Positions 17,504 through 25,081 of a stretch of DNA of 32,415 bases are shown one piece after another. Below the pieces are notes generated by a model. That model saw nothing but the letters and a program-made list of their open reading frames with translations, was not told where the DNA came from and searched no databases. The translations under genes and the position numbers were made by a program. Source of the stretch: an uncultured Eubacteriales bacterium (GTDB taxonomy: Bacteria; Bacillota; Clostridia; Oscillospirales; Oscillospiraceae); contig CAJLCS010000020.1 in the NCBI GenBank assembly GCA_905205195.1, positions 1-32,415 of the forward strand, written 5' to 3'. Every line of letters begins with the position of its first letter. The stretch's first letter is position 1.

Positions 17504-19729
17504 TTACATGCCCTGCAGGAACCGGTCCACCACCAGCTGGCGGAAGGCCGGGGACAGGCTGGCGAAATAGGCGGTGAAGCCGGTAACCCGCACCACCAGA
17601 TCCGGGTAAAGGTCCGGATTTTTGTTGGCGGCCAGCAGCTTTTCGCCGTCCAGCACATTGATATTGATGAGCGTGCCGCCCTGATGGAAGTGGGAGAGAA
17701 TCAGCTGGGTGATGATCTCCACCCCGTGGGCATCGTTTGCAATCTGGGGGTCAAATTCCAGCTGCAGCGGCGCGGTGTTACCATAGCCGCACTGGACCGA
17801 GGCAATTCCGGCAGACTGGGCCGTGACGGCGCCGTCCTGACGGAAATGGGGATTGGGATTGGCGCCGTGGGAGATCGGCTCCCCCTTGCGGCGGCCGTTG
17901 GGCGTGGCGCCGACGGTGCTGCCGTACTCAATGGTTCTGGCCCAGGAGAACCAGCCGGGGACGAACTGACGGCCCTTGGGCATAGGCTGGCTGCGGACGG
18001 TATCCACCCAGTTTTCCGTCAGCTTTTTGGCCCAGGCGTCGGAAACGGTGCCGCCGCCGCAGTATTTGGGGGAGGACTGGAGCATCAGCCGCACCCGTTC
18101 GCCGGTAACGCCGGCAAAATCGTTTTCCAGATTCTCATAGACCTGCTCCCAAGTGAGGACCTTTTCCTCTTCCACCCGGGTTTGCAGCGCGCCGAAGGAG
18201 TCGGCCACCACGGCAAGTCCGGCGCCGTCTACGCCGATGGTGTAGAACTGGGCGCACTGGGAGGCATCCAGACCGGATTCAATGGAATTTTCCATCATCA
18301 GGTTCATGATCAGCTCCGGCGTCACCTGCCAGGCGTGGTCCAGATGGAGATTGACCCCGGCGGCGGTGACCTCCATGGCCTTTTTCAGGTGGCCGCGGTA
18401 CAGCGCGAACAGCCGCCCGGTGGATTTCTCCGGCTCGTCCTTCATGTCCTGCAGCGCCTGCTCCAGCACCTTGGCCACGTTGATTTTCACCGTGTCGTTC
18501 ATGGGGAATTCCTTGCCGGGGACGCACATCCAGTTGCAGCCCACGGCAATCCGGCTCCGGGCGATTTCCTTGGAGGCACCGGTCCGCATATAGCCCGTCG
18601 TCAGTGTCCGGTCGCAGCAGAACCGGGGCCAGCCGTTCTTGTTTTTCAGCAGGCAGCCAACGGCCTTCCGCAGGAACACCGGGTCGCAGTTGTCGTGGAC
18701 GCGGACGGTGAGGTTGCAGGAAATGTTGATGGCGTCGGCGGCGTCGAGAATCAGGTAGGACAGATGATTGGTCAGGTCCCGGTCCTGGGCGTCCACGCCG
18801 GACAGCTGATAGTAGTGGGGATCGATGAGCAGCAGGTTGGCGATGAGGAATTTGGCCGTTTCGTCGTCCAGAATTCCCGCCGCGGTATCCCGCTCATAGT
18901 AGGGCAGCAGCACGGTGTCCAGCTGGAAGCCAGCGCCGTCCCGGGTATAGATCCGGGCCGCGCAGTTGAAATAGGCGACCCACTGGCAGACCTGACGGAA
19001 GGTGGCCGGCACGCCGGTGCGGACTGCCAGATTGGTTTCCAGCATGGCCGCCAGATTTTCCCGGATCTCGGGCCGGGTTTCCGTCTCCAGCAGCGCCCGG
19101 ATTTTGTCCGTGTGCCGGTCGATGAACCGGATGATGGCATCCACGCACCGCTCCTCGGCATCGTAGAAGTCCTTCTTGTCCGGGTGAACGGTGCGGTAGT
19201 GCCGGATTTTGTCCAGCAGGCCGCCGAAGCCGAGAGAAAGGCCGATAGTATAGTCGCAGGCAAAATGGGCGTCGCCGTCGATGCCAGTGGTGATGTTGTA
19301 TTTCTTTTGCAGCGGCTTCAGATCGTCGTAGGGGAACCGCTCCTCGTCCCAGCGCTTGCTCCACTGGGCGGTGACACCGGCGGCCTCCAGCGCATCCGGG
19401 GGCAGCTGCTTCTGCCGCCATTTCGGCAGGTAGTGGACGTCGCCCCGGTAGTTCACCAGCATATCCCGCCAGCGGCCGCAGAGCATCTCCAGCGGGTCTA
19501 CATAGGCGGGATGGGCGTCGATGACCCGGCAGAAGTTCTCGCACATCCCGTCGTAGCCGTAAAAGCTGCCGTGGGTGCTGTTGAACCAGGGGGTGACCTG
19601 GTAACCCTCCGGCAGCGGGACGGTGCCGAAGTCGTCCAGATCGGTGTAGCCGTTCTGGTCCCGTTTTTTCAGCGTATCTTCAATTTTCTTTTTTCGGATT
19701 GCCTGAATCCGATCCTGATAAGTCAGCAT
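17504..19729 (-). CDS. Glycyl radical enzyme (pyruvate formate-lyase family), function unknown
   Basis: 741 residues. The start ATG at 19729 is chosen because GGAGGAG lies 10 bases upstream and the product then begins MLTYQDRIQAIRKKK; a longer frame to 19870 would run through the activase. The PFL-like fold is recognisable throughout. The C-terminal radical loop RVTGFTAYF places the radical Gly at 717. The active-site Cys region reads GCNWMCVPG with Cys398 and Cys402; the dehydratase and lyase GREs have GCVE here, and PFL has two adjacent Cys. The Glu that acts as base in GCVE enzymes is thus absent. The enzyme must be activated under anoxic conditions by the activase encoded just upstream, whose gene it overlaps by 50 bases. 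The neighbours are sugar-type oxidoreductases, so a sugar, sugar acid or cyclitol derivative is a likely substrate; the reaction is unknown. Confidence 0.93.
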   Translation of the reverse strand: MLTYQDRIQAIRKKKIEDTLKKRDQNGYTDLDDFGTVPLPEGYQVTPWFNSTHGSFYGYDGMCENFCRVIDAHPAYVDPLEMLCGRWRDMLVNYRGDVHYLPKWRQKQLPPDALEAAGVTAQWSKRWDEERFPYDDLKPLQKKYNITTGIDGDAHFACDYTIGLSLGFGGLLDKIRHYRTVHPDKKDFYDAEERCVDAIIRFIDRHTDKIRALLETETRPEIRENLAAMLETNLAVRTGVPATFRQVCQWVAYFNCAARIYTRDGAGFQLDTVLLPYYERDTAAGILDDETAKFLIANLLLIDPHYYQLSGVDAQDRDLTNHLSYLILDAADAINISCNLTVRVHDNCDPVFLRKAVGCLLKNKNGWPRFCCDRTLTTGYMRTGASKEIARSRIAVGCNWMCVPGKEFPMNDTVKINVAKVLEQALQDMKDEPEKSTGRLFALYRGHLKKAMEVTAAGVNLHLDHAWQVTPELIMNLMMENSIESGLDASQCAQFYTIGVDGAGLAVVADSFGALQTRVEEEKVLTWEQVYENLENDFAGVTGERVRLMLQSSPKYCGGGTVSDAWAKKLTENWVDTVRSQPMPKGRQFVPGWFSWARTIEYGSTVGATPNGRRKGEPISHGANPNPHFRQDGAVTAQSAGIASVQCGYGNTAPLQLEFDPQIANDAHGVEIITQLILSHFHQGGTLININVLDGEKLLAANKNPDLYPDLVVRVTGFTAYFASLSPAFRQLVVDRFLQGM

Positions 19730-20495
19730 CTTGACGCAGCTCCTCCATATGTTCTTTGGTGGGAATTTCAAAGCGGGTCTGGGTGATACCCAGCGCCGCC
19801 TGCTTGGACAGGCCCAGCGGGTGGTAGGGCAGCAGCTCGTAGCCCACGGCGTGGCGCAGGGATGCCACAAAGTCCCGGATGGCGAAAATTTCTTCGTGGG
19901 TGTCGTTGACGCCGGGGATCACCGGCGTCCGCACCAGAAACGGCACGCCCAGCGCGTCCAGCTTCCGGAAATGGTCCCGGATGGGCCGGTTGGAGACGCC
20001 GGTGTAGCGCTTGTGGGCGTCCTCGTCCCAGATTTTGAAGTCCGCCATGACGTAATCCAGCTTCCGGAAGACCTCCTCCGGGAACAGGTACAGGGACGTT
20101 TCGGCGGCGGTGGCAATTCCGACGCTATGGCACCGGTCTGCCAGCTCCAGTAGCATTTCCGGGTGCAGCATAGGCTCGCCACCGGAGAAGGTGACGCCGC
20201 CGGTGTCGCCGTAGACCGGCGCGTCCAGCAGAATCTGGGCAAAAATGTCGTCGGCGGTCATTTCCCGGCCGCAGGTGACCCGGGCGCCGGAATAGCAGCC
20301 CTGGTCGCACATCCCGCAGTGAATGCACCGGTCGGGATAAAACATGGTCTGGGGCTTGGGGCTGATGCACTCCGGATTGTGGCACCAGGCGCAGCGCAGC
20401 GGACATCCCTTGAAAAACACCGTGGTGCGGATGCCGGGGCCGTCATGAAGGGAGCTGCGCTGAATGTCGGCGACGAGCGCCGTTGCGCCGCTCAT
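19680..20495 (-). CDS. Radical SAM glycyl radical enzyme activase
   Basis: 271 residues. The radical SAM cluster motif CxxxCxxC is at Cys31, Cys35 and Cys38 (KGCPLRCAWC), preceded by SLHDGPGIRTTVFFKGC, a hallmark of GRE-activating enzymes. TFSGGEPM binds SAM. One ferredoxin-like CxxCxxCxxxC is inserted at Cys57, 60, 63 and 67; many GRE activases have two such motifs and PFL activase has none. It installs the glycyl radical on Gly717 of the enzyme encoded next, using SAM and an electron. Its ATG overlaps the stop of the preceding oxidoreductase gene (ATGA), and its 3' end overlaps the GRE start by 50 bases, so the three are translationally coupled. Confidence 0.95.
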   Translation of the reverse strand: MSGATALVADIQRSSLHDGPGIRTTVFFKGCPLRCAWCHNPECISPKPQTMFYPDRCIHCGMCDQGCYSGARVTCGREMTADDIFAQILLDAPVYGDTGGVTFSGGEPMLHPEMLLELADRCHSVGIATAAETSLYLFPEEVFRKLDYVMADFKIWDEDAHKRYTGVSNRPIRDHFRKLDALGVPFLVRTPVIPGVNDTHEEIFAIRDFVASLRHAVGYELLPYHPLGLSKQAALGITQTRFEIPTKEHMEELRQDADLSGSDSGNPKKEN

Positions 20496-21589
20496 ACCAG
20501 AGAAACCGGTTTTCCGGTTTCAGCGGACTCCATGGCGGCATCCAGCAGCGCCATGACGCGGAGGTTATAGTCCAGCGTGACGGTTTTCACCAGCGGCGTG
20601 CCGGTGCGCTTGCAGAAGGCGTAATGGTCCGGCAGGTTGGCAATGTGTTCCGGGATGGGCAGGTCCGGCAGGGCGATTTCCTCGCCGTAGAGGTTCATGG
20701 CCTTGATTTCCCGGTCCGCCGTGCAGTACAGCACGCCGTCGGTGCCGCAGTAAACCGGCCCGGTGGGCAGCGCGGCCTGGGGCGTGGTCCAGGTGCCTTC
20801 GATGACGCTCATGGAGCGGCGGTAGGCGATCAGCGCGGCCACGTTGTCAACGCTGTCCATATAGGGGGTGTTGTAGTTACCGGCCATGGCGGTGACGGAG
20901 AGGGGACGGTCGTCGTCCTTCCGCGCCCAGGTGCTGAACAGGCAGCCGTAGCAGCCGATATCCAGGAAGGCACCGCCGCCGGGGGCGCCCTGGTACCACC
21001 AGGTGGAGGCCCGTTCGTCGTCGGTCATTTCCTGGGCCTTTTCGCTGACGCCCCGGTGCTTGGCACCCTTGCCGAGGGGGCCGGTGTGGCCGTTGATGTA
21101 ATAGGACTTGACCAGCGTACCGATGATGCCGCTTTCCAGCGCGGCAAGCTGACGGTGAATGTAGGGCCGCCAGATCACCGGCCAGTTGACCACGGCTTCA
21201 ATGCCGTACTGCCTGACAATGTCGGCAATCTTCAGCGCTTCCTGATAGGTGACGGCCATGGGCTTTTCGATGCTGACGTTGATACCCCGCTTGGCACATT
21301 CCAGCACCACCTCCGGTTTCCGGGCGTTTTCGCAGAGCAGAAACGCCATGTCGGGCTTCAGCTCATCCAGCATGGCCCGGTAATCCGCATGGGGCGTGAT
21401 GCCGAACTTGGCGGCGTTGTTTTGCAGGTTCCAGGCCCGGGTATAGCGGGCCTGGGTCTTTTCCGGCAGGGTGGGGGGCACGTCGGCAAAGCCCACCAGC
21501 TGAAAATCCGGCGTGTCGGAAATGTACTGGGCGATTTCGTTGACGTGCATATGGGCAAAGCCGATGATGACGGCACGGATGTTGTTCAT
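20492..21589 (-). CDS. Gfo/Idh/MocA oxidoreductase with catalytic Tyr, HxH nucleotide loop (copy A)
   Basis: 365 residues from ATG 21589, which has AAAGGAG upstream; the extra 24 residues of the longer frame are unsupported. The N-terminus reads AVIIGFAHMHV: the usual Rossmann GxGxxG is replaced by GxAHxH. IEKPMA keeps the EKP motif. DIGCYG puts Tyr214 where most members have His, as in the glucose-fructose oxidoreductase group. It resembles the gene at 22742-23830 (shared NWPxxWxP, TWWY, GGG, CYG, STW, GPV blocks) and is probably its duplicate. It probably oxidises or reduces a sugar; the cofactor and substrate are unknown. It lies between another oxidoreductase (11 bases) and the activase (4-base overlap). 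Confidence 0.9.
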   Translation of the reverse strand: MNNIRAVIIGFAHMHVNEIAQYISDTPDFQLVGFADVPPTLPEKTQARYTRAWNLQNNAAKFGITPHADYRAMLDELKPDMAFLLCENARKPEVVLECAKRGINVSIEKPMAVTYQEALKIADIVRQYGIEAVVNWPVIWRPYIHRQLAALESGIIGTLVKSYYINGHTGPLGKGAKHRGVSEKAQEMTDDERASTWWYQGAPGGGAFLDIGCYGCLFSTWARKDDDRPLSVTAMAGNYNTPYMDSVDNVAALIAYRRSMSVIEGTWTTPQAALPTGPVYCGTDGVLYCTADREIKAMNLYGEEIALPDLPIPEHIANLPDHYAFCKRTGTPLVKTVTLDYNLRVMALLDAAMESAETGKPVSLV

Positions 21590-21600
21590 GACGGCTCCTT

Positions 21601-22722
21601 TCAGAAGGTCAGCTCGGCGGCGGTGACTTCCCGGCCCAACTCGGCGGACTTGTAGAAGCACTCGATGGCCTTGGTGACTTCAATGTTCTGATGCTCCTTG
21701 ATGAGGTATTCCTCCTTGCCCATCAGGGTGCCGAAGATGTTCCGGTACATATACCGGTGCTGCTCAAAGGGAACACCCTTGAATTCGCCGTTGTCGAACC
21801 ACTTCATGTCGCATTCGCTCTGGTAGCGGCCGATGTTCTTGTACAGCTTCTCCTTGTTGACGGACAGGCCGCCCTTGTCGCCGCAGATCACCATATCCAG
21901 ATTGGTGGTGGGCAGGTTCAGCGCCCAGGAGAACTTGAAGTTCACGCTCATGCCGTCCTCCAGACGCAGGAAGCCGGTGGCGAAATCCTCCACGTTGAAT
22001 TCGTGGTAATCATAGGGCCGGGGGGTGAAGGTACCGGCGTAGGCACCGCTTTCCGCGATGCTCAGCAGGATATCCTCGCCCTGATTGGCGATTTTCGTGT
22101 AGGCGCTGCCGGAAACGGCCTTGACCTTCTTGTCGCCCACAATCCACAGCAGGGAGTCGATGAGGTGAACACCCAGATCGCAGAAGGGACCGCCGAAATT
22201 GTGCTCCTTCATGTGGAACATGCCCCAGGTGGGAATGCCGATCCGGCGGATGAAGGCAATGTCGGAGAAATAGACGTCGCCCAGCTCCCCGGAGGCCACC
22301 AGCTCCTTGGACTGCTGCATATAGTTGCGCCAGCGCATACACTGGCAGGGGAACAGCATTTTTCCGGCGTCCCGGGCGGTCTGCCACATTTCCTTGGCGT
22401 CGGCCACAGTCAGGGCGATGGGCTTTTCGCAGGCCACATGGGCACCGGCCTGCAGCGCCTTGATGGTCCATTCCTTGTGGTACATATTGGGCGTGCAGAC
22501 GGCCACAAAGTCCGGCTTCAGTTCATCCAGCATTTTCTGGGGATCGGTGTACCAGTTGGGAACGCTGTGCCGCTTGGCGGTTTCCGCGGCGGCGCTTTCC
22601 CGTATGTCGGCGACGCCGACCACATCCACGATGCCTTCTTCACGAAGCGGTTTGAGCGCGGGAAAATGGGCGCTGTTGCAGATCATGCCACAGCCGATGA
22701 TGGCTACACGATAAGGTTTCAT
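21601..22722 (-). CDS. Gfo/Idh/MocA family oxidoreductase (copy B)
   Basis: 373 residues from the ATG at 22722, chosen because AAAGGA lies about 9 bases upstream; the ATG at 22731 sits directly on that site and the one at 22761 lies inside the preceding gene. It has the classic GCGMIC nucleotide loop (IIGCGMICNSAHFPAL), CEKPIA, and DLGVHLID with catalytic His186, so it is a canonical NAD(P)-dependent sugar or inositol dehydrogenase-like enzyme. Its start follows the stop of the next upstream gene by 19 bases. It is third in order of transcription after two other members of its family. Confidence 0.92.
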   Translation of the reverse strand: MKPYRVAIIGCGMICNSAHFPALKPLREEGIVDVVGVADIRESAAAETAKRHSVPNWYTDPQKMLDELKPDFVAVCTPNMYHKEWTIKALQAGAHVACEKPIALTVADAKEMWQTARDAGKMLFPCQCMRWRNYMQQSKELVASGELGDVYFSDIAFIRRIGIPTWGMFHMKEHNFGGPFCDLGVHLIDSLLWIVGDKKVKAVSGSAYTKIANQGEDILLSIAESGAYAGTFTPRPYDYHEFNVEDFATGFLRLEDGMSVNFKFSWALNLPTTNLDMVICGDKGGLSVNKEKLYKNIGRYQSECDMKWFDNGEFKGVPFEQHRYMYRNIFGTLMGKEEYLIKEHQNIEVTKAIECFYKSAELGREVTAAELTF

Positions 22723-22741
22723 CAGAATCATCCTTTCAAAA

Positions 22742-23830
22742 TTACAGGGTGTGGGTGTCAACGGTCATGCCGGTATCGGCGGAGCGCCGACCGGCCTCCA
22801 GCGCGGCCATGACGGCCACGTTCCGGTCCGGGTCCAGCAGGGGATGCAGCGGGGTGCCGGCGTTCAGGTGGTCCAGCACGTTCCGGGCCAGATTCAGGTC
22901 CGGTCGGGTGCTGCCGCAGTCCAGTACCTCCGCCGGGGCGGAGGCGGCGTGGCTCCGGCCGCGATACAGCTTCAGCAGGCTGGAATGCCGGTCGCAGACG
23001 ATGGTGCCTTCCGTGCCGTGGATCACCGGGCCGGAGGGAATTTCGCCGCAGTTATAGGTACTCCAGGAGCCTTCCAGCAGACCGACGCCCTCGCCGAAGT
23101 CCAGCAGCATGGCGCTGTAGTCCTCAATGTCCATGCCGGGCATGGTGAAATTCTTCCGGATGCCGCTGACGGCGTTGGCCTGATGCCCGAAAATCCAGGT
23201 GGACAGGGCGGCACCGTAGCAGGCATAGTCCAGCAGCGAACCGCCGCCGTTTTCCCGGCGGTACCACCAGGTGGTTTTCAGAAAGTCCTCCGGCGGCAGA
23301 ACGCCGTCAGGCCCGTAGGAGTAAGGCCCCCAGGTGGCGGGGCTGCGGTAAGTCACCCGCATGACCTTGCCGACGGCGCCGGACGCGGCCAGCGCCTGGG
23401 CCTGATTGAAGGAGGGGAACCAGGCGATGGGCCAGTTGACGGCCAGCATGACGCCGGTACGCCGGGCGCAGTCGGCCATTTGGACGGCGTCGGCATAGGA
23501 GATGGCCATGGGCTTTTCCACCATCACGGCGATGCCCTGTTCCATGGCCTTACAGGCCACGGCGCAGTGGGACCGGTTGTCGGTGGAGATCAGCGCCAGA
23601 TCAATATCCTGCCGGAGCAGCTGCCGGTAATCCTCAAAATGTGGGACGGTGTCCATGGCGGCCTGCCCCAGGTTGGTCCGGGCCTTTTCCGTGGGGTCCT
23701 GATCGTCATAAGGGGGCACGTCGGCATAGCCGACAAATTCCATTTCCTCGGGAAAATCCCGGAACGCCCGCCAGAAGCCGATGGCATGGGGGTGGGCGGT
23801 ACCCAGAAGGGCAATACGGATTTTTTTCAT
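22742..23830 (-). CDS. Gfo/Idh/MocA oxidoreductase with catalytic Tyr, HxH nucleotide loop (copy C)
   Basis: 362 residues; GGAGGTAG precedes the ATG at 23830. The N-terminal loop is ALLGTAHPHA, again lacking GxGxxG. VEKPMA is intact. DYACYGAALSTW has Tyr205 at the usual His position. It shares many blocks with the gene at 20492-21589 and looks like a diverged duplicate that is now separated from it by copy B. Both may act on the same kind of substrate at different positions or in opposite directions, which is inference. It is the second gene of the operon, 18 bases after the first. Confidence 0.9.
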   Translation of the reverse strand: MKKIRIALLGTAHPHAIGFWRAFRDFPEEMEFVGYADVPPYDDQDPTEKARTNLGQAAMDTVPHFEDYRQLLRQDIDLALISTDNRSHCAVACKAMEQGIAVMVEKPMAISYADAVQMADCARRTGVMLAVNWPIAWFPSFNQAQALAASGAVGKVMRVTYRSPATWGPYSYGPDGVLPPEDFLKTTWWYRRENGGGSLLDYACYGAALSTWIFGHQANAVSGIRKNFTMPGMDIEDYSAMLLDFGEGVGLLEGSWSTYNCGEIPSGPVIHGTEGTIVCDRHSSLLKLYRGRSHAASAPAEVLDCGSTRPDLNLARNVLDHLNAGTPLHPLLDPDRNVAVMAALEAGRRSADTGMTVDTHTL

Positions 23831-23848
23831 GGTCTACCTCCTGCCCGG

Positions 23849-24943
23849 TCAGAACGTGGTGTGCAGGTCCACCTTCCGGCCCTCGGCCAGAGAAACGGGG
23901 ATGGCACACATAATTTCCAGAACGTGACGGGCGTGCTCGGCGGACAGCACCGGCTGGGTGTCGGTTTCGATGGCCCGGACCAGATCCTTCAGAATGCAGC
24001 ACTGGCTGTTCAGCTTGGGAATCTGGCGGACGCCGGTGTCCGGCTCCATCCAGCCCCGGATGCCCCGCTCCTTGGAGTCCAGATAGACCGACGGCAGCGG
24101 ATTGGTCATGTAGGGCTTGGTGACGGCGATGGTACCCTCGGAACCGAAAATCTGAAGCTGGGGATCCTTGGAGGCCTTCTGGGAAAAGCCGCAGTCCACA
24201 AAGCCCAGTCGGCCGTCGCCGAATTCCAGACTGATGAGGTACTGATCCGGCAGTATATCCGCCCGGATTTCCTTGCCGTTGAAGGCGCCGGAGCGCACCT
24301 CCCGGACCGGGGTAGTGACGGCGCCGACACAGGTGACGGTCTTGGCCGGGCCCATCATGTAAGTGACCTGCTGCAGGCCGTGGACGCCCATGTCCACCAG
24401 CGCACCGGCCCCTTCTTCAAAGAACCAGGTGGGGTCTGCGTCCCGGTACTGGAAGTACTCGGGGCCGCCGTGGGAGGAGTTGCACTTGGCATAGTAGGCC
24501 CGGCCGATGGCGCCGTCGGCAATCAGCTGCTTGGCAAAGTTCAGGTCGTAGCGCATATCGTGGATCGGCGCGCAGGCAAATTTCACACCGGCGGCCTTGG
24601 CGGCTTCGATCTGCACGGTCATCAGCTCCACCGTGGGGGCGGCGGGCTTCTGGGAAATCAGGTGCTTCCCGGCTCCGATGACGGCCATGTTGATTTCGTG
24701 GTGGGCCTGAATGGAGGCGGCGTCGATGGCAATGTCGAAATCGCACTTTTCGATCAGCTCATAGACGCTGGAATACCAGTGGGGAATGTGGTAGGTTTCG
24801 CAGGCCTGCTGCGCCCGCTCCGGGACAATATCCACGGCTGCGACGCAGACGGCATTTGTCTCTTTTTCAATGTTGGGCAGGTACTGGGCGTTGGCAAAAA
24901 AGCCGCAGCCGATGACGGCAACTTTCCATTGTTTCTTTGTCAT
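23849..24943 (-). CDS. Gfo/Idh/MocA family oxidoreductase (copy D), first gene of the operon
   Basis: 364 residues; GGAGGG lies 8 bases before the ATG at 24943. It has a classic VIGCGFFANAQ nucleotide loop. The EKP motif is altered to QKP (Gln98-Lys99-Pro100), keeping the Lys, and DMGVHG contains His188. It begins the minus-strand operon and faces the AraC regulator across a 138-base control region. The family suggests NAD(P)-dependent redox change of a sugar, inositol or their acids; the substrate is unknown. Confidence 0.92.
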   Translation of the reverse strand: MTKKQWKVAVIGCGFFANAQYLPNIEKETNAVCVAAVDIVPERAQQACETYHIPHWYSSVYELIEKCDFDIAIDAASIQAHHEINMAVIGAGKHLISQKPAAPTVELMTVQIEAAKAAGVKFACAPIHDMRYDLNFAKQLIADGAIGRAYYAKCNSSHGGPEYFQYRDADPTWFFEEGAGALVDMGVHGLQQVTYMMGPAKTVTCVGAVTTPVREVRSGAFNGKEIRADILPDQYLISLEFGDGRLGFVDCGFSQKASKDPQLQIFGSEGTIAVTKPYMTNPLPSVYLDSKERGIRGWMEPDTGVRQIPKLNSQCCILKDLVRAIETDTQPVLSAEHARHVLEIMCAIPVSLAEGRKVDLHTTF

Positions 24944-24967
24944 AAAAGAGTCCCTCCGATTTCAAAC

Positions 24968-24986
24968 GGTTGTGTGCAGAACAACC
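24968..24986. promoter_or_regulatory. Inverted repeat in the leader of the radical-enzyme operon
   Basis: GGTTGT-N7-ACAACC lies between the minus-strand promoter and the first gene's ribosome-binding site. It could be an operator or an mRNA hairpin; nothing decides between them. Confidence 0.4.
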
Positions 24987-24988
24987 AG

Positions 24989-25004
24989 AATGTCTATTGA
25001 CATT
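24989..25004. promoter_or_regulatory. Candidate operator palindrome between the divergent genes
   Basis: AATGTC-TATT-GACATT is a perfect inverted repeat. It overlaps the -35 of the rightward promoter and the -10 of the leftward one, so a protein bound here would affect both. A wider inverted pair GTCTAT (24992-24997) and ATAGAC (25030-25035) flanks the same promoters. Binding by the adjacent AraC regulator is inference. Confidence 0.5.
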
Positions 25005-25024
25005 TTAGTATTTCTTTTTATAAT
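24997..25024 (+). promoter_or_regulatory. Near-perfect sigma-A promoter of the AraC regulator gene
   Basis: TTGACA (24997-25002), a 16-base spacer, TATAAT (25019-25024). Both hexamers are perfect matches. The expected start is near 25031, about 50 bases before the regulator ATG. Confidence 0.8.
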
Positions 25025-25030
25025 TTTCTA
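25002..25030 (-). promoter_or_regulatory. Weak promoter of the radical-enzyme operon
   Basis: Read leftward: TAGAAA (25025-25030), a 17-base spacer and TAAAAT (25002-25007). The -35 matches only 4 of 6, as expected for an activator-dependent promoter. It overlaps the rightward promoter almost entirely. Confidence 0.45.
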
Positions 25031-25081
25031 TAGACGATATTCCGAATCTTATGGATAATATTAAACTTCGGCGGGGATGTT

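Noticed and set aside
17494..17658. N-terminal extension of the FAD oxidoreductase by 55 codons
   Set aside because: It would overlap the C-terminus of the glycyl radical enzyme; the FAD-binding fold starts soon after the ATG at 17493, which has GGAGG upstream.
17483..19786. 767-codon open frame on the plus strand
   Set aside because: It is antisense to the glycyl radical enzyme and activase end; no family motif and no ribosome-binding site; produced by GC-rich third positions of the real genes.
19730..19870. N-terminal extension of the glycyl radical enzyme by 47 codons
   Set aside because: These codons lie fully within the activase gene, encode a Trp/Pro/Cys-rich nonsense stretch, and the ATG at 19729 has a proper ribosome-binding site.
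22751..25000. 749-codon open frame on the plus strand
   Set aside because: It spans antisense across two oxidoreductase genes and into their promoter region; low-complexity Gly/Val/Ala product without domains.
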